A DNA stretch of 64,000 nucleotides from Paraglaciecola algarum (GCF_021532655.1 NZ_JAKGAS010000006.1:62001-126000); one strand, 5' to 3'; counted from the first letter of the stretch, positions 8,752 to 18,688 are shown. Notes: a model not told the origin generated them from the sequence alone. Made by a program: numbers and translations.

Positions 8752-8770
8752 CAATTACCCTAGGGAAATA

Positions 8771-9148
8771 ATGAAATTAAGCAATTTTGAATTAGATGTA
8801 ATGCAGCATTTTTGGCAACAGACTCAATGCGGCGCAAAACATATTCATCAAGAGATTAGCCTGACTAAACCTGTCGCTTACAACACAGTGAAAACAATAG
8901 TTGATCGGCTTGAAGAAAAAGGCGCAATTAAGCGCGTTGGTAAAGACGGTAGAGCCATATTGTACCAAGCTGCTATCAGTCAAAATGATTTGACGCCAAG
9001 TGCCGTACCTAGTTTTATACAACGATTTTTTGGTGGCAGTGCCAGCGGTTTAATCACTCACCTAATAGACGACGATAAACTGTCTGAGAAAGACATTGCA
9101 TATCTAGAAAAATACCTACAAGACAAAAAGGCAAGCAAGGATAAATAA
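8771..9148 (+). CDS. BlaI/MecI-family transcriptional repressor
   Basis: 125 residues, typical of BlaI/MecI. The start at 8771 is chosen because it gives the family N-terminus (LSNFELDVMQHFWQ) with AGGGA upstream; an in-frame extension to 8702 lies in the palindrome. A winged-helix domain covers about 1-70 (helix-turn-helix around KPVAYNTVKTIVDRLEEKGA) and a C-terminal dimerisation region follows. It should repress the unit by binding the operators at 7119-7156. The M56 peptidase gene begins 3 bp after its stop, the usual repressor/antirepressor pairing. No beta-lactamase lies nearby. Confidence 0.88.
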   Translation: MKLSNFELDVMQHFWQQTQCGAKHIHQEISLTKPVAYNTVKTIVDRLEEKGAIKRVGKDGRAILYQAAISQNDLTPSAVPSFIQRFFGGSASGLITHLIDDDKLSEKDIAYLEKYLQDKKASKDK

Positions 9149-9151
9149 CTA

Positions 9152-10921
9152 ATGGACTATATACTCACTAATATTTTTATCACGCTAATTATGTTAGCTA
9201 CAGTTAAATTAATTAGTCAGTCTCCCGCTAGATTACAATTAACCTTATTAATGTTAGCGGTAATCAGCTGGTTTATTCCTTGGCACAAGATAGAGTTTTT
9301 AAGAATATACTCTCAAGACCTATTCACAAAAACCATTGAAAATCTATTTCCACAAATTAACGAATATTTACAGACCAATAAATTGGACACTCCACTGTCA
9401 TTAAATGCTCCAGCTGCCCCGACTTTATTAGAAAATATTCAACAAACTTTTTATTCACCTTACTTCGAATATTCGCTAATTATAATGTCTTGCATAGGAT
9501 TAGCCTGGCTGGTAGTCGACATTTCACGCTACCAGTTGTATCTATCCAAACTAAATAACTCCGCTAAAGAAAAAAATAGCCTACTTGAGCAACAATACTT
9601 TTCTAGCACTATCACTTTTCGCCGTAAACTTACCTTGAAGACATCACCCTTGGTACCAACCGCAATGGCAACAGGTACATTTAAGCCTACTATTTGGTTA
9701 AATCAAGAAACCGTTAACTCACCTCAGATTCACTCTATTTTGTTACACGAAATAACACACTTACAGCAACTAGACCCGACCCTAAAGTGGCTAATATTGT
9801 TGATTAAACGTTTGTTTTGGTGGAATTCACTTGTTCAAATACTACTAAAAAAAATTGATCTACTGATTGAAATGCGCTGCGACCAACACTGCTTCAGTGT
9901 TAAGCAAGAAAAATATAGTGTTGATTTAGCCGAAATCATTTTGAATCATCACAAAAAATCACAAGCATTAGATATAAAAGTGAGCTGGTTAACGTCCATT
10001 ACTAGCCAATCAAATGCCAATATGGCACGGATCACCTCCCTTAAAATAGAAAAAACAATGAAGGCCAGATTTGTTACTTTGGCAATTTTTGGCGTGTTGC
10101 TAAGCTCTATGGTTTGTACGCAAATAAATAGTATTTCGATAGATAGTGTTTCGACAAACAGTGTTCAATTACAAAATACTCAAAAACTAGATCTAAATGC
10201 AATGGAACTTAATCTCCAAACACATAGAGCTAAGTTAAAAAAGTTTAAGATTTATCTAGCAGAAACAGAAGTCAATACTGATTATAACCGTCAAATCAAC
10301 CAACTTGTCTCCTTAAGTAAAGATGCCTTAAACAGTGACAAGAATGTGGTCGACAACATATTTAACGAGATTGAAACTTGGGTGGCAAAGCGTGCACAGC
10401 TTAATCAAAACCAAGAAAATAAACTGATGTTTCATACTTTTGCAGTGCAAAATTTTCTTTTACAACAACAAGGCAAAAGCGAGCAAATAATCGACCTTCT
10501 GGTCAATAGGTTTGGTTCATTAGATAGATTACCTAAAGCCTATTTGAACAGGGCAGCGACTGCTTTATTGCAACAGCAGCAGCCAGAAAAAGCGACACAA
10601 GTATTAAACCAATTTAACTTTAACGATCCTCGAATTGCCATTGGTAATATTTACCTAGCGGTTGAAGCTTACATGTTAGGTGGTGAATACGAACAAGCCT
10701 TGCAGTTACTTGAAGATCGTTTAAATAGGGATAGCGGGCGCGATACACAGCGTTTGCTCACCCTTAAATACCAAGTGCTCAATTACATTGGTTCAAGCAA
10801 GGAAGCAAATCAAATAAAACAATCATTAGCTAACTATCACAATATACATAAAGTTCGTCATCGCGACTTTAGTGTCCCTCAATTAAGAGTACATTGGGCT
10901 CCTGTGTTAGATTATATTTGA
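9152..10921 (+). CDS. BlaR1-like M56 metallopeptidase with a TPR-like sensor region
   Basis: A 589-residue membrane protein. Hydrophobic segments are at about 3-22, 28-45, 105-125 and 305-325. The zinc-protease motif HEITH is at 199-203, within LLHEITHLQQLDP, as in BlaR1/MecR1 antirepressors that cut BlaI. The C-terminal, presumably periplasmic, part (about 345-589) is helical with TPR-like repeats and not the penicillin-binding domain of classical BlaR1, so the signal is probably not a beta-lactam. It is co-transcribed with the BlaI gene 3 bp upstream. The convergent lyase gene ends 36 bp downstream. Confidence 0.82.
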   Translation: MDYILTNIFITLIMLATVKLISQSPARLQLTLLMLAVISWFIPWHKIEFLRIYSQDLFTKTIENLFPQINEYLQTNKLDTPLSLNAPAAPTLLENIQQTFYSPYFEYSLIIMSCIGLAWLVVDISRYQLYLSKLNNSAKEKNSLLEQQYFSSTITFRRKLTLKTSPLVPTAMATGTFKPTIWLNQETVNSPQIHSILLHEITHLQQLDPTLKWLILLIKRLFWWNSLVQILLKKIDLLIEMRCDQHCFSVKQEKYSVDLAEIILNHHKKSQALDIKVSWLTSITSQSNANMARITSLKIEKTMKARFVTLAIFGVLLSSMVCTQINSISIDSVSTNSVQLQNTQKLDLNAMELNLQTHRAKLKKFKIYLAETEVNTDYNRQINQLVSLSKDALNSDKNVVDNIFNEIETWVAKRAQLNQNQENKLMFHTFAVQNFLLQQQGKSEQIIDLLVNRFGSLDRLPKAYLNRAATALLQQQQPEKATQVLNQFNFNDPRIAIGNIYLAVEAYMLGGEYEQALQLLEDRLNRDSGRDTQRLLTLKYQVLNYIGSSKEANQIKQSLANYHNIHKVRHRDFSVPQLRVHWAPVLDYI

Positions 10922-10944
10922 CCTGAGTACAGTCTGAGTATTTA

Positions 10945-10977
10945 CAAGTGTCTGAGTTAATCTAACTCAAACACTTG
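10945..10977. terminator. Convergent-gene hairpin
   Basis: A 15-position stem of two perfect 7-bp halves separated by one mismatch, with a 3-nt loop, lies between the M56 gene and the minus-strand lyase. It overlaps the last lyase codons. There is no clear U-tract on either side, so terminator function is probable but not certain. Confidence 0.6.
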
Positions 10978-12420
10978 CAGATATAAGGCTCTTTTGTCAC
11001 CTGAACCCGCTTGTTGCTTTAAGTAGAAGTAAACTTTTCCATCAAAAACGCGTACTACGCCTTTATCAAATTTGGGGCCTGTTTGATGCTGGTACATTTG
11101 TGTAAACTGACTTGTGCCGCCGGGTGTTTTGACAATATTCACTCGGCCATCTATTAAACCAATCACATACACATTGTTACCTGAGGTATAAAGTTGGTTA
11201 CCACCGGTATATTCGACTGTTGTAAAGTTTTTGTTGCCCGCTTTACGGTATGTATGCAGATTCTTAATGACATTAAATTCTTTATCCTGGATCTGGCTAA
11301 CAAAGTGTTCATCGCCAGCATCTGTCACTACAAAATCAAACCCATGCACGATAGACACTTGGTCTTTTTTGGTGGTTTTTACCCAATCACCAGGCTCAAC
11401 TATTTTGATTAAATCAGCTTGAGAAACAGGTAAGGCTAAGTCTTCTCCTTTTGCCGTTTTCCATGAAGTTACTCCAGTAGGATCGTTTGAATAAGCGTAA
11501 TAAATGCCATTTTGATACTGATACTTATCGGCGTTATTTTTTGAACGTCTTTGAAAGCCAATTCTAAATTTACCACCTGTATATTTGAAATCTCCGTACA
11601 AACCCCAGTTGTGTTCACTACCATGTTCAGAAGCCATAGTACGGTTGAAGTCATGGTAACCATGCCACTGTTTTCCATCATATCGTGCGAACAACATTTT
11701 ACCGTTTGCAGAATAACCAAAACGCATCTTCATAAATAAGTTGCCGTCTGCCCCAATAAAAAATGCAGGGTAGGTGAGTAGTTGAGTGGTTTCGATATCG
11801 CCAATGCCAGCAAACTCTAAATGTTTATAATGTCCCGCTTTAGAGTTCACAAATTGCTTTAAGGTAAACTCTTCATCTGTAACTGTTGCAGCACCTTCAA
11901 TGGAATATGAATAACGTAAATAATCGTCAGCAAAAGCAGCGACATTGCCATTACGATGCATATCGTACAGTAGATGAATAGTATCGTTTTTGGGGCTAAT
12001 TCCGACAGCAATGGTATTGTGTGATTCACCCAACCACCACTTACCTTTGAAGCCAGTGTGCCGGTGCGGAAACTCGATGGTTTTTAACACACCGGTTTGG
12101 GTATTTAAGCGGGATAACATAACGTGACGATCTTCAATGCCCCCGCGATACCAAGTCATAAACACAAAGTGCTTATAGACTTTTATGCAGTCACCATGAG
12201 GTGATAACGCATTACCAAAAATATAATCGTAACCGTTAGGATTAGGAGGATTATTGGTCTGCTTAAAACTGAGTTTGTTACCATCAAAAAACATGGCTTT
12301 ATCGGTAATTTTTGTCTCAGATAAAAAACCTACCTTTGCATACAGTGAGCCATGAAATAACGCAGTTATTCCGACTAGTGTAATGAATTTAATGGCATGA
12401 CTTAAAGGATTGGGCGTCAT
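10957..12420 (-). CDS. PL24-type ulvan lyase, single-domain
   Basis: A 487-residue secreted BNR-4 lyase with a signal peptide of about 28 residues (cleavage near LYA). His134, His155, Tyr217 and Arg233 keep the 21/16 spacing of the PL24 active site. The stretch from FMTWYRGG to the second active-site His is strongly conserved with the dockerin-bearing PL24 at 3571. It has no Ig modules, dockerin or anchor, so it should be free or periplasmic. It is the last gene of a seven-gene minus-strand run that starts with a sulfatase, 20 bp after the cytochrome b gene. Expected role: endolytic cleavage of ulvan between Rha3S and uronic acid. Confidence 0.87.
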   Translation of the reverse strand: MTPNPLSHAIKFITLVGITALFHGSLYAKVGFLSETKITDKAMFFDGNKLSFKQTNNPPNPNGYDYIFGNALSPHGDCIKVYKHFVFMTWYRGGIEDRHVMLSRLNTQTGVLKTIEFPHRHTGFKGKWWLGESHNTIAVGISPKNDTIHLLYDMHRNGNVAAFADDYLRYSYSIEGAATVTDEEFTLKQFVNSKAGHYKHLEFAGIGDIETTQLLTYPAFFIGADGNLFMKMRFGYSANGKMLFARYDGKQWHGYHDFNRTMASEHGSEHNWGLYGDFKYTGGKFRIGFQRRSKNNADKYQYQNGIYYAYSNDPTGVTSWKTAKGEDLALPVSQADLIKIVEPGDWVKTTKKDQVSIVHGFDFVVTDAGDEHFVSQIQDKEFNVIKNLHTYRKAGNKNFTTVEYTGGNQLYTSGNNVYVIGLIDGRVNIVKTPGGTSQFTQMYQHQTGPKFDKGVVRVFDGKVYFYLKQQAGSGDKRALYLQVFELD

Positions 12421-12440
12421 TTTAAAACTTTTCCTAGGTT

Positions 12441-13094
12441 TTAGGGATAATATAAATAGGCACTTAGCCCGGCTGATAGCAAAAACACACTTACTGCAAG
12501 ATACATAGAAGCGAATCGTAATCGAAATGCAGGCTGGCGCTCTAGGATTTTAAAGCCTGTGATCATGGCCTTAACTAAGTTATCCCGCTTAACTAACACA
12601 TAAAAAAACACAGCAACTAAATGCACCCAAATAATCGCCACTAACAAGTCAAAGTTTAATCCATGTAGTTGAGTCAATCTATCTGATGTGGCTTTGCTTA
12701 CATAGTCTGATAAAGCACCACTAAATCCTAAATCGTTATTGGCTAATAAACCAGATATAAGCTGAAAGCCAATCACCAGCATCATGATGACTATCATCCA
12801 ACCACCGGCAGGGTTATGACCAATTTTATGATGAACTTTAAGTTTTAAAGATTTAACTAAATACTGCAATGCTGAAATTGGGTGAGTGATAAAGTGGCTA
12901 AACCTTGCCGTGGTTGAACCAACAAATCCCCAACAAACCCTAAACACTAATAAAGCAATTAATGTATGTCCGGCAATTTCATGTAGTTCTATTAAGCGAT
13001 TTTCTATGGTATACCAAGCCGCAATAATATTGATGACTAATGCCCAGTGAAATAAACGAGTTGGGCTGTCCCATATTTTAATTTTTTTCATCAA
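12441..13094 (-). CDS. Cytochrome b561-type membrane protein
   Basis: 217 residues with about four membrane helices and His residues placed for b-heme ligation (RLFHWALV near 16, HEIAGH around 38-43, and HLVAVFF in the last helix). It belongs to the bacterial cytochrome b561 / Ni-Fe-hydrogenase cytochrome b group that passes electrons between quinone and periplasmic partners. The preceding gene, 1 bp away, encodes a cytochrome c-type protein, and two further PSCyt/DUF1501 genes lie upstream in the same run. It probably links that periplasmic redox module to the membrane quinone pool; the direction of electron flow is unknown. Confidence 0.78.
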   Translation of the reverse strand: MMKKIKIWDSPTRLFHWALVINIIAAWYTIENRLIELHEIAGHTLIALLVFRVCWGFVGSTTARFSHFITHPISALQYLVKSLKLKVHHKIGHNPAGGWMIVIMMLVIGFQLISGLLANNDLGFSGALSDYVSKATSDRLTQLHGLNFDLLVAIIWVHLVAVFFYVLVKRDNLVKAMITGFKILERQPAFRLRFASMYLAVSVFLLSAGLSAYLYYP

Positions 13095-13095
13095 A

Positions 13096-14025
13096 CTATC
13101 CTTTATTCACACTAACGAGTCTGACATCTCGTTGCTTAAATGCTGCTCGTATTTCGTCTGTGAGAATTGATTTGCTGACAATCACAGTTTGCAAGTTTTC
13201 AAGATCCAATAACTCAACTAAACGACTACTGGTGATTTGTGTGCCACTTAAATTAATAACGGTGAGGTTTGGCATTGTTAAAAATTTGTCGATTGAATTG
13301 TCACTGACCAGAGAATTTGCAAAATGTAATTCAGTTAAGACAGGTGCAAGGGGCATAAACTCACTGACTGTTTTATCAGTGAGTTGCTGGGTAATCGAAA
13401 AACTTTCAATCACCACTAAGTTTGAGGTTCTGGCTTGGTAATGCAGGACATGAGGGTAGCGTTGTTGTATGTCTTTAAGTGTCTTGGCATACGCTGCACG
13501 ATCTTTTTCAATTTTCTGCCAATCAATATCCGCAAACTTAATGACCTTGGCTTTAGCCGGAGCTTCAGGAAAGTCATCTTCAGTTAGCTCCCCTGAACCG
13601 CCTTTGCTTAACCAAAGTTCAATCAAAGCGAGTTCAGATTCAGTATGACGCTCGCGACCAAATGGAGGCATGGCCAGTCGATCTGTTTCGGGCAAGCGCA
13701 TTCTTTCTAGTAATAGATTATTGTCGGCCACTCTAAGGTCGGCTTCGCTTCTGCCTGAGAATGTAAAGTGACGGTAGCTGTCTAACCTTAATTGCCCTTT
13801 GTCTTTGTTGCCGTCGTGACATGCGGTGCAGTATTTTTCAAATATCGGGTCTATTCGACTATTGTAAAACGAATCATCAGTAGCCTGAAGAGGAGCGCTT
13901 AGTCCCAAGGTTTCTTTAATATTTTGCGTCCAACTAGGCTGAGCCTGAATATATAATACTAGCCATACAATGCTTAGTCCTGTTACGACTAAAAAGTAGC
14001 CTTTGGGGCTGATTGTTTTTGTCAT
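13096..14025 (-). CDS. Membrane-anchored planctomycete-type cytochrome c with LRR-like tail
   Basis: 309 residues. One N-terminal membrane anchor lies at about 10-27. A PSCyt1-like heme domain follows with CTACH at 66-70 and the family-like segments RLDSYRHFTFSGRS and MPPFGRERH, the latter offering a Met ligand. From about 215 onward the sequence has leucine-rich-repeat character (LTELHFANS, LTVINLSGTQIT). It sits 1 bp from the cytochrome b gene and 16 bp from the DUF1501 gene. A periplasmic electron carrier or sensor is inferred; the substrate is unknown. Confidence 0.75.
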   Translation of the reverse strand: MTKTISPKGYFLVVTGLSIVWLVLYIQAQPSWTQNIKETLGLSAPLQATDDSFYNSRIDPIFEKYCTACHDGNKDKGQLRLDSYRHFTFSGRSEADLRVADNNLLLERMRLPETDRLAMPPFGRERHTESELALIELWLSKGGSGELTEDDFPEAPAKAKVIKFADIDWQKIEKDRAAYAKTLKDIQQRYPHVLHYQARTSNLVVIESFSITQQLTDKTVSEFMPLAPVLTELHFANSLVSDNSIDKFLTMPNLTVINLSGTQITSSRLVELLDLENLQTVIVSKSILTDEIRAAFKQRDVRLVSVNKG

Positions 14026-14041
14026 TGTGTTTACTATTCCA

Positions 14042-15574
14042 TTAACTCAATATTTGCGACACGATATGGGCTTCTTCAACACCGGTTAAGCGTTGGTTGA
14101 GTCCTTGGAATCGGTAGTTCAAGTCGTAATGATTAAAACCGAGTTGATACAAAACGGTGGCATGAAAGTCAGCTATTTCAACTTTGTCTTTGGTAATTTC
14201 GTAGCCTATTTCGTCGGTTTCGCCATGAGTATAACCACCTTTAACACCTGCTCCTGCCATCCACATTGTGTAAGCATCAGGATGATGATCACGTCCAGCA
14301 AATGGGGCGTCTTGTCCACCTCTATTTTCTAACATAGGGGTTCGACCAAACTCGCCGCCCCAAATCACTAAGGTGTCTTCTAACATACCTCTTTGTTTTA
14401 GATCTGCTAACAATGCAGCCATAGGTTGGTCTGAGCCTTTACACAAATCAACAAAACCATGATGCAATGAGCCGTTTTTACCAGAACCATGTGAATCCCA
14501 GCCATAGTCAAACAGCTGAATATAACGCACACCGCGTTCGGCCAATCGACGAGCCACTAAACAGTTGTTAGCAAAACTCGCTTCGCCGGGTTTGGCTGCA
14601 TAATTTTCTAAAGTTTGTGCCGACTCTTTTTGGATATCGAAGGCATCAGAGGCCTCTATTTGCATGCGATAAGCCATTTCGTATTGAGAAATACGGGTTA
14701 AAGTTTCCGGATCACCAAAGGTGTCGTAGGTCTGTTTATTCACATCTGCAATGGCATCCAGTACTCGCCTACGTAATGAGCGTGATACATGTTCTGGGTT
14801 ACTTAAATATAAAACTGGATCACCTTGAGAGCGGCATTGTACTCCCTGATAAACGCTTGGTAGGTAACCTGAGCCCCACAACTGTTTACCGCCATCTGGC
14901 GCATTGGAGCCGGAGAGTAAAGACACAAACCCTGGTAAGTTTTGATTCATGGTACCTAAACCATAAGTCGCCCAAGCACCCATTGAAGGTTTACCTGAAA
15001 GCGCTGACCCAGTATGCGCCAGTATTTGAGCTGGAGCATGATTAAACTGATCGGTTTTCATCGATTTGATAAAACACATATCGTCAACATGTTTGGCTAA
15101 GTGGGGCATTCTGTCAGAGACCCAAGCGCCTGATTCACCATGTTGTTTAAACGGAAACTGCGGTCCAAGTAGTTTGGGCGTACCAGAGATAAAGGCAAAT
15201 TGTTTACCTTCTAAGAATGATTGTGGCGTGTCTTGGCCATTATATTTTTCGAGTACGGGCTTGTAGTCAAATAATTCTAATTGACTGGGCGCACCTACCA
15301 TATGCATATGAATTACACGTTTGGCTTTAGCTGGATATTGCGGAGGTAAAGGCGCTAAAGGTTCGGTTAATGGGCGACTAAAGTCTAGTTTTTGTCCCGC
15401 TGCTAAACTTTTTTTAGGCATTAATGATGCTAAAAACGCTGCCCCCGCTAAGCCCCCACTTTGGGTTAAAAAAGCACGACGGGAATTGAGCTCTAATTGT
15501 TTGTATTTTAGCTGCTGTAATTCAGCTTGGCTAGGCATGGCTTGGTTGCCAGTACGATTGAATAAGTTTTTCAT
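14042..15574 (-). CDS. DUF1501 protein, Tat-exported
   Basis: 510 residues of the DUF1501 family, a fold related to sulfatases/alkaline phosphatases and typically paired with DUF1549/DUF1553 proteins. A twin-arginine signal is at about 32-60 (NSRRAFLTQSGGLAGAAFLA). Family features include HMHMVGAPSQLELFD, the WDSHG motif and WGGEFGRTP near the C-terminus. It lies 14 bp downstream of the PSCyt/DUF1549/DUF1553 gene, the arrangement seen in planctomycetes and verrucomicrobia. The biochemical activity is not established for the family. Confidence 0.85.
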   Translation of the reverse strand: MKNLFNRTGNQAMPSQAELQQLKYKQLELNSRRAFLTQSGGLAGAAFLASLMPKKSLAAGQKLDFSRPLTEPLAPLPPQYPAKAKRVIHMHMVGAPSQLELFDYKPVLEKYNGQDTPQSFLEGKQFAFISGTPKLLGPQFPFKQHGESGAWVSDRMPHLAKHVDDMCFIKSMKTDQFNHAPAQILAHTGSALSGKPSMGAWATYGLGTMNQNLPGFVSLLSGSNAPDGGKQLWGSGYLPSVYQGVQCRSQGDPVLYLSNPEHVSRSLRRRVLDAIADVNKQTYDTFGDPETLTRISQYEMAYRMQIEASDAFDIQKESAQTLENYAAKPGEASFANNCLVARRLAERGVRYIQLFDYGWDSHGSGKNGSLHHGFVDLCKGSDQPMAALLADLKQRGMLEDTLVIWGGEFGRTPMLENRGGQDAPFAGRDHHPDAYTMWMAGAGVKGGYTHGETDEIGYEITKDKVEIADFHATVLYQLGFNHYDLNYRFQGLNQRLTGVEEAHIVSQILS

Positions 15575-15588
15575 GGGCTACCTTTTGC

Positions 15589-18500
15589 TTAGCGGGTGAG
15601 CGCAATATCTAAGTTCAATAAGATGGAAGCCATAGCTGTCCATTTAGATTCTGTGGCTTGTTCGCCTGTCAGCTCTCCAGAATTTCGTATGTCGTCATCG
15701 ATTTTGCCAAGGGCAACAATTAAACGCTCAAGCTCTTGAGTTTTTGGTTGACGAGACACCACTCGCTTAAAGCCATATTCAATCGCCGTAGCATCTTTAC
15801 TTGTTGTTTGTTTCGCTGACATAAGTTTTCCCAGTGCTTGCGCCGCTTCGTGATAAACAGGGTCATTTAAGGTTACCAAAGCTTGCAAAGGTGTATTGGT
15901 GGGTAAACGTCGTTCGTGGCTTATTTCTCGAGTTTCCATATCAAAGGTTAAAAAGCTGGGATACATAAAGGCACGTTTGACAAAAGTATAAATGGCTCTG
16001 CGATAGCGGTTTTTATCTGTTGCGTCAGTCCACTCTTTGATTTGTTTTCCTGGATGTCCCCAGATCCCTTCTGGTTGAGGTGGCATAACCGGCTCGCCAC
16101 CAATTTTATGCACCACTAACTCACTGGCAACTAAGGCTTGGTCGCGGATCATCTCCGCGCTTAACCTTTGCCTTGGGCCGCGAGAAAAGAGCTGATTTTG
16201 TGGATCAAATTCTAATACATCAGCTTTGATGGTCGCATCTTGTTGGTAAGCGTGACTCATCACCATAAACTTCAACATGGCTTTCATGTCCCATTTTAGA
16301 TCATCTTGAAATTTAAGGGCTAACCAATCTAACAGTTCAGGATGAACGGGCAGGGTACCTGCGCTACCAAAGTCTTCCAGTGTTTCGACTATACCAATGC
16401 CAAAGAGTCGATGCCAAAGTCGGTTCACAGCCACGCGAGCGGTTAGCGGCTGGTCAGGTTGGAAGAACCACTGTGCTAGGCCTAGGCGGGTTTGTTGTTG
16501 ATTAAAATCTGGGAATATGGCTGGTGTGCCTGGCTTTAATAAATCTCCCACCTTAGCAATCATATTACCACGATTGAATTTCGCCATGCCTCGATTATCC
16601 CATTCATCTTGTTCAAGAATAACGGGCATTGCATAACCATCAATTTTACTTAATTGTTTAGATAAATCGCCATATTGTTTGATGTTATTGATACGCAAGT
16701 CACTAGCTGCGTACTCTGGCCAGCCTTGATAATTAGTTGCTTCAACTTTAACTCTATGCAGACGAGCCAATAATACATCGCCGCCATATTTCTGTTGCAT
16801 TTGAGATACTTCAACTTCGATTCTGTCACCTTTAGCCAGTTGCAATGGTTCGGCTAAAACCGCTGTACTCCAGCGCGGTAAATAAATGCGATGGGCTAGC
16901 CAACCTACTCCTTGTCCTGTACTCAAACCGTCATGATCTTGAGCGAGTTGCGATAATTTAGTCAGTTGATTGTCCATAACTTCCGTTGAATTGGACATAA
17001 ATGTGTTGATGGCTAACTGACGTTTTTGACCCTTTTTATTGACCACATAAATTTTCACATCGTCAATTTGTAAACGTGCCTCTGGGGTATGCCTTGCTTT
17101 GATTGGATCTTGTGGCATAGCGGTCAAGCGCACTGAACTTATAGTTTTAGGCTTATTAACAGGCTCAGTGGTGAAATGATAATATACGCGTGCTTCGTAT
17201 TTTCCAGAGTCAAAATACTCGCCATCTTTGACCTTAAATTCACGCAGACCTTGTTGTTTTAATTCAGCTAAGCGCTTTTCGCCTACCTTTATCAATTCTA
17301 CAAAGCGATAGTTGGGCTTTTGACCTAGGGCTATTTTTTCAGCATTGGTTTTTTGCATACCACTGATATATTCATGTAACCCTCTATATTCATCACCTGT
17401 AGCCTTTTCAATGGTGAGTTTTTGCCAAGGGGATGTCGAATTGTCTGTCTGTTGGGATAACACAAATGCTTGATTAGCTTCATGTTTCCTAATGGCCGTC
17501 ATTTTCTCTTGCATGTCAAAGGCTGATTGTTTTTGTTGCTCTTTTTTAGCCAATTTATACAGAGGTTTGTAATCTCGGTAATCTGAATCTTTAGTGGTAT
17601 TAAAAAAGCTTAAGGATTGATAATACTCTTCATGTTCAATTGGGTCGTAAGGGTGTGAGTGACACTGTACACAATTCATGGTCATGGCATTTAACATTGA
17701 CCAAGTGGTAGCGCTTCTGTCCATTACAGCGACCATACGAAACTCTTCATCGTCTGTGCCGCCTTCGCTATTAGTTGGGGTTTGACGATGAAAACCACTG
17801 GCAATTACATTGTCCAGAGTACGATTAGGCAATAGGTCACCGGCCAATTGCTCAATAACAAAGTCTTTATAAGGCTGATTTCGGTTTAGCGCTTCAATAA
17901 CCCATTGTTTGTATGGCCAGGTTTCTCGGTATTCATCACGAGTATAACCATGGCTATCTGCATAGCGGGCTAAATCCATCCACATAGCGGCCCAACGTTC
18001 ACCGTAACGGGGCGAGGCTAATAATCTATCGACTTGTTTTTCAAAGGCATTGTCGCTGGTGTCAGCTAAAAAATTGTCTATTTCTGCTGGGGTAGGAGGT
18101 AAACCAATCAGATCAAAGGAAACCCTTCTGAGTAGCGTGCTTTTATCTGCTGCGCTAGTCAGGCTTAACGGCTGGTTTTTGACTTTGGTTGACTCTAACT
18201 TGGCTTGCAAAAAATTATCAATTTCATTATTGATAACCTGAGTATTGCTGACCTTAGGTACTTGATGAGTTTGGGGTTTGATAAAAGCCCAATGTTCTTC
18301 CCACTGCGCGCCTTGTTCTATCCAGTCTCGCAATAGCTGTATTTTTTCTGTTGATAGAGCTGGCGCTTTGTAAGGCATGCGCACGTTAGGATCAGTGGCT
18401 TCAACACGAGCGATAAGTTCAGATGCATCTGGATCGCCCGGTACTATGGTTAAACGACCAGAGTGTCCGCGACCTAGAGCTTCTTCTCGATAAATAAAAG

Positions 18501-18684
18501 ATACGTTGGATTGTTTGCTCACCCCACCATGACAACCGGTACAACTCTCATTTAAGATGGGACGAATATCATGGTTAAATGAAATGTTTTTAGCATTATT
18601 GCTACTACTGGCAGAGTGTTTGGAGCAGCCAGAAACTAACAAAGTTATTGTTAAGCCGGTTAGTAGGGCGAGGGTCATTTTCAT
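15589..18684 (-). CDS. PSCyt1/DUF1549/DUF1553 (PSD1) c-type cytochrome lipoprotein
   Basis: 1031 residues. A lipoprotein signal ends at Cys20 (LLVSGC). An N-terminal PSCyt1 heme domain has CTGCH at 48-52. A DUF1549 (PSCyt2) region spans about 150-360 (RVSFDLIGLPPTPAEID), with a second CVQCH motif near residue 340. A middle beta-rich, carbohydrate-binding-like region follows. A DUF1553 domain covers about 730-1010 (RVAVNRLWHRLFGIGIVETLEDFG and RRAIYTFVKR). These very large proteins are characteristic of planctomycetes, where they accompany sulfatases. Here the gene is the third of a sulfatase-headed run. Likely a periplasmic or outer-membrane redox enzyme acting on sugars or sulfated sugars; unproven. 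Confidence 0.85.
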   Translation of the reverse strand: MKMTLALLTGLTITLLVSGCSKHSASSSNNAKNISFNHDIRPILNESCTGCHGGVSKQSNVSFIYREEALGRGHSGRLTIVPGDPDASELIARVEATDPNVRMPYKAPALSTEKIQLLRDWIEQGAQWEEHWAFIKPQTHQVPKVSNTQVINNEIDNFLQAKLESTKVKNQPLSLTSAADKSTLLRRVSFDLIGLPPTPAEIDNFLADTSDNAFEKQVDRLLASPRYGERWAAMWMDLARYADSHGYTRDEYRETWPYKQWVIEALNRNQPYKDFVIEQLAGDLLPNRTLDNVIASGFHRQTPTNSEGGTDDEEFRMVAVMDRSATTWSMLNAMTMNCVQCHSHPYDPIEHEEYYQSLSFFNTTKDSDYRDYKPLYKLAKKEQQKQSAFDMQEKMTAIRKHEANQAFVLSQQTDNSTSPWQKLTIEKATGDEYRGLHEYISGMQKTNAEKIALGQKPNYRFVELIKVGEKRLAELKQQGLREFKVKDGEYFDSGKYEARVYYHFTTEPVNKPKTISSVRLTAMPQDPIKARHTPEARLQIDDVKIYVVNKKGQKRQLAINTFMSNSTEVMDNQLTKLSQLAQDHDGLSTGQGVGWLAHRIYLPRWSTAVLAEPLQLAKGDRIEVEVSQMQQKYGGDVLLARLHRVKVEATNYQGWPEYAASDLRINNIKQYGDLSKQLSKIDGYAMPVILEQDEWDNRGMAKFNRGNMIAKVGDLLKPGTPAIFPDFNQQQTRLGLAQWFFQPDQPLTARVAVNRLWHRLFGIGIVETLEDFGSAGTLPVHPELLDWLALKFQDDLKWDMKAMLKFMVMSHAYQQDATIKADVLEFDPQNQLFSRGPRQRLSAEMIRDQALVASELVVHKIGGEPVMPPQPEGIWGHPGKQIKEWTDATDKNRYRRAIYTFVKRAFMYPSFLTFDMETREISHERRLPTNTPLQALVTLNDPVYHEAAQALGKLMSAKQTTSKDATAIEYGFKRVVSRQPKTQELERLIVALGKIDDDIRNSGELTGEQATESKWTAMASILLNLDIALTR

Positions 18685-18688
18685 TTTG

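Noticed and set aside
8702..8770. N-terminal extension of the BlaI gene with a hydrophobic stretch
   Set aside because: It overlaps the 82-bp palindrome, BlaI proteins start at the LSNFELDVMQ segment, and a good ribosome site precedes 8771.
14617..15045. 142-codon plus-strand ORF inside the DUF1501 gene
   Set aside because: It is an antisense shadow of a well-supported coding region, with no ribosome site or recognisable domain.
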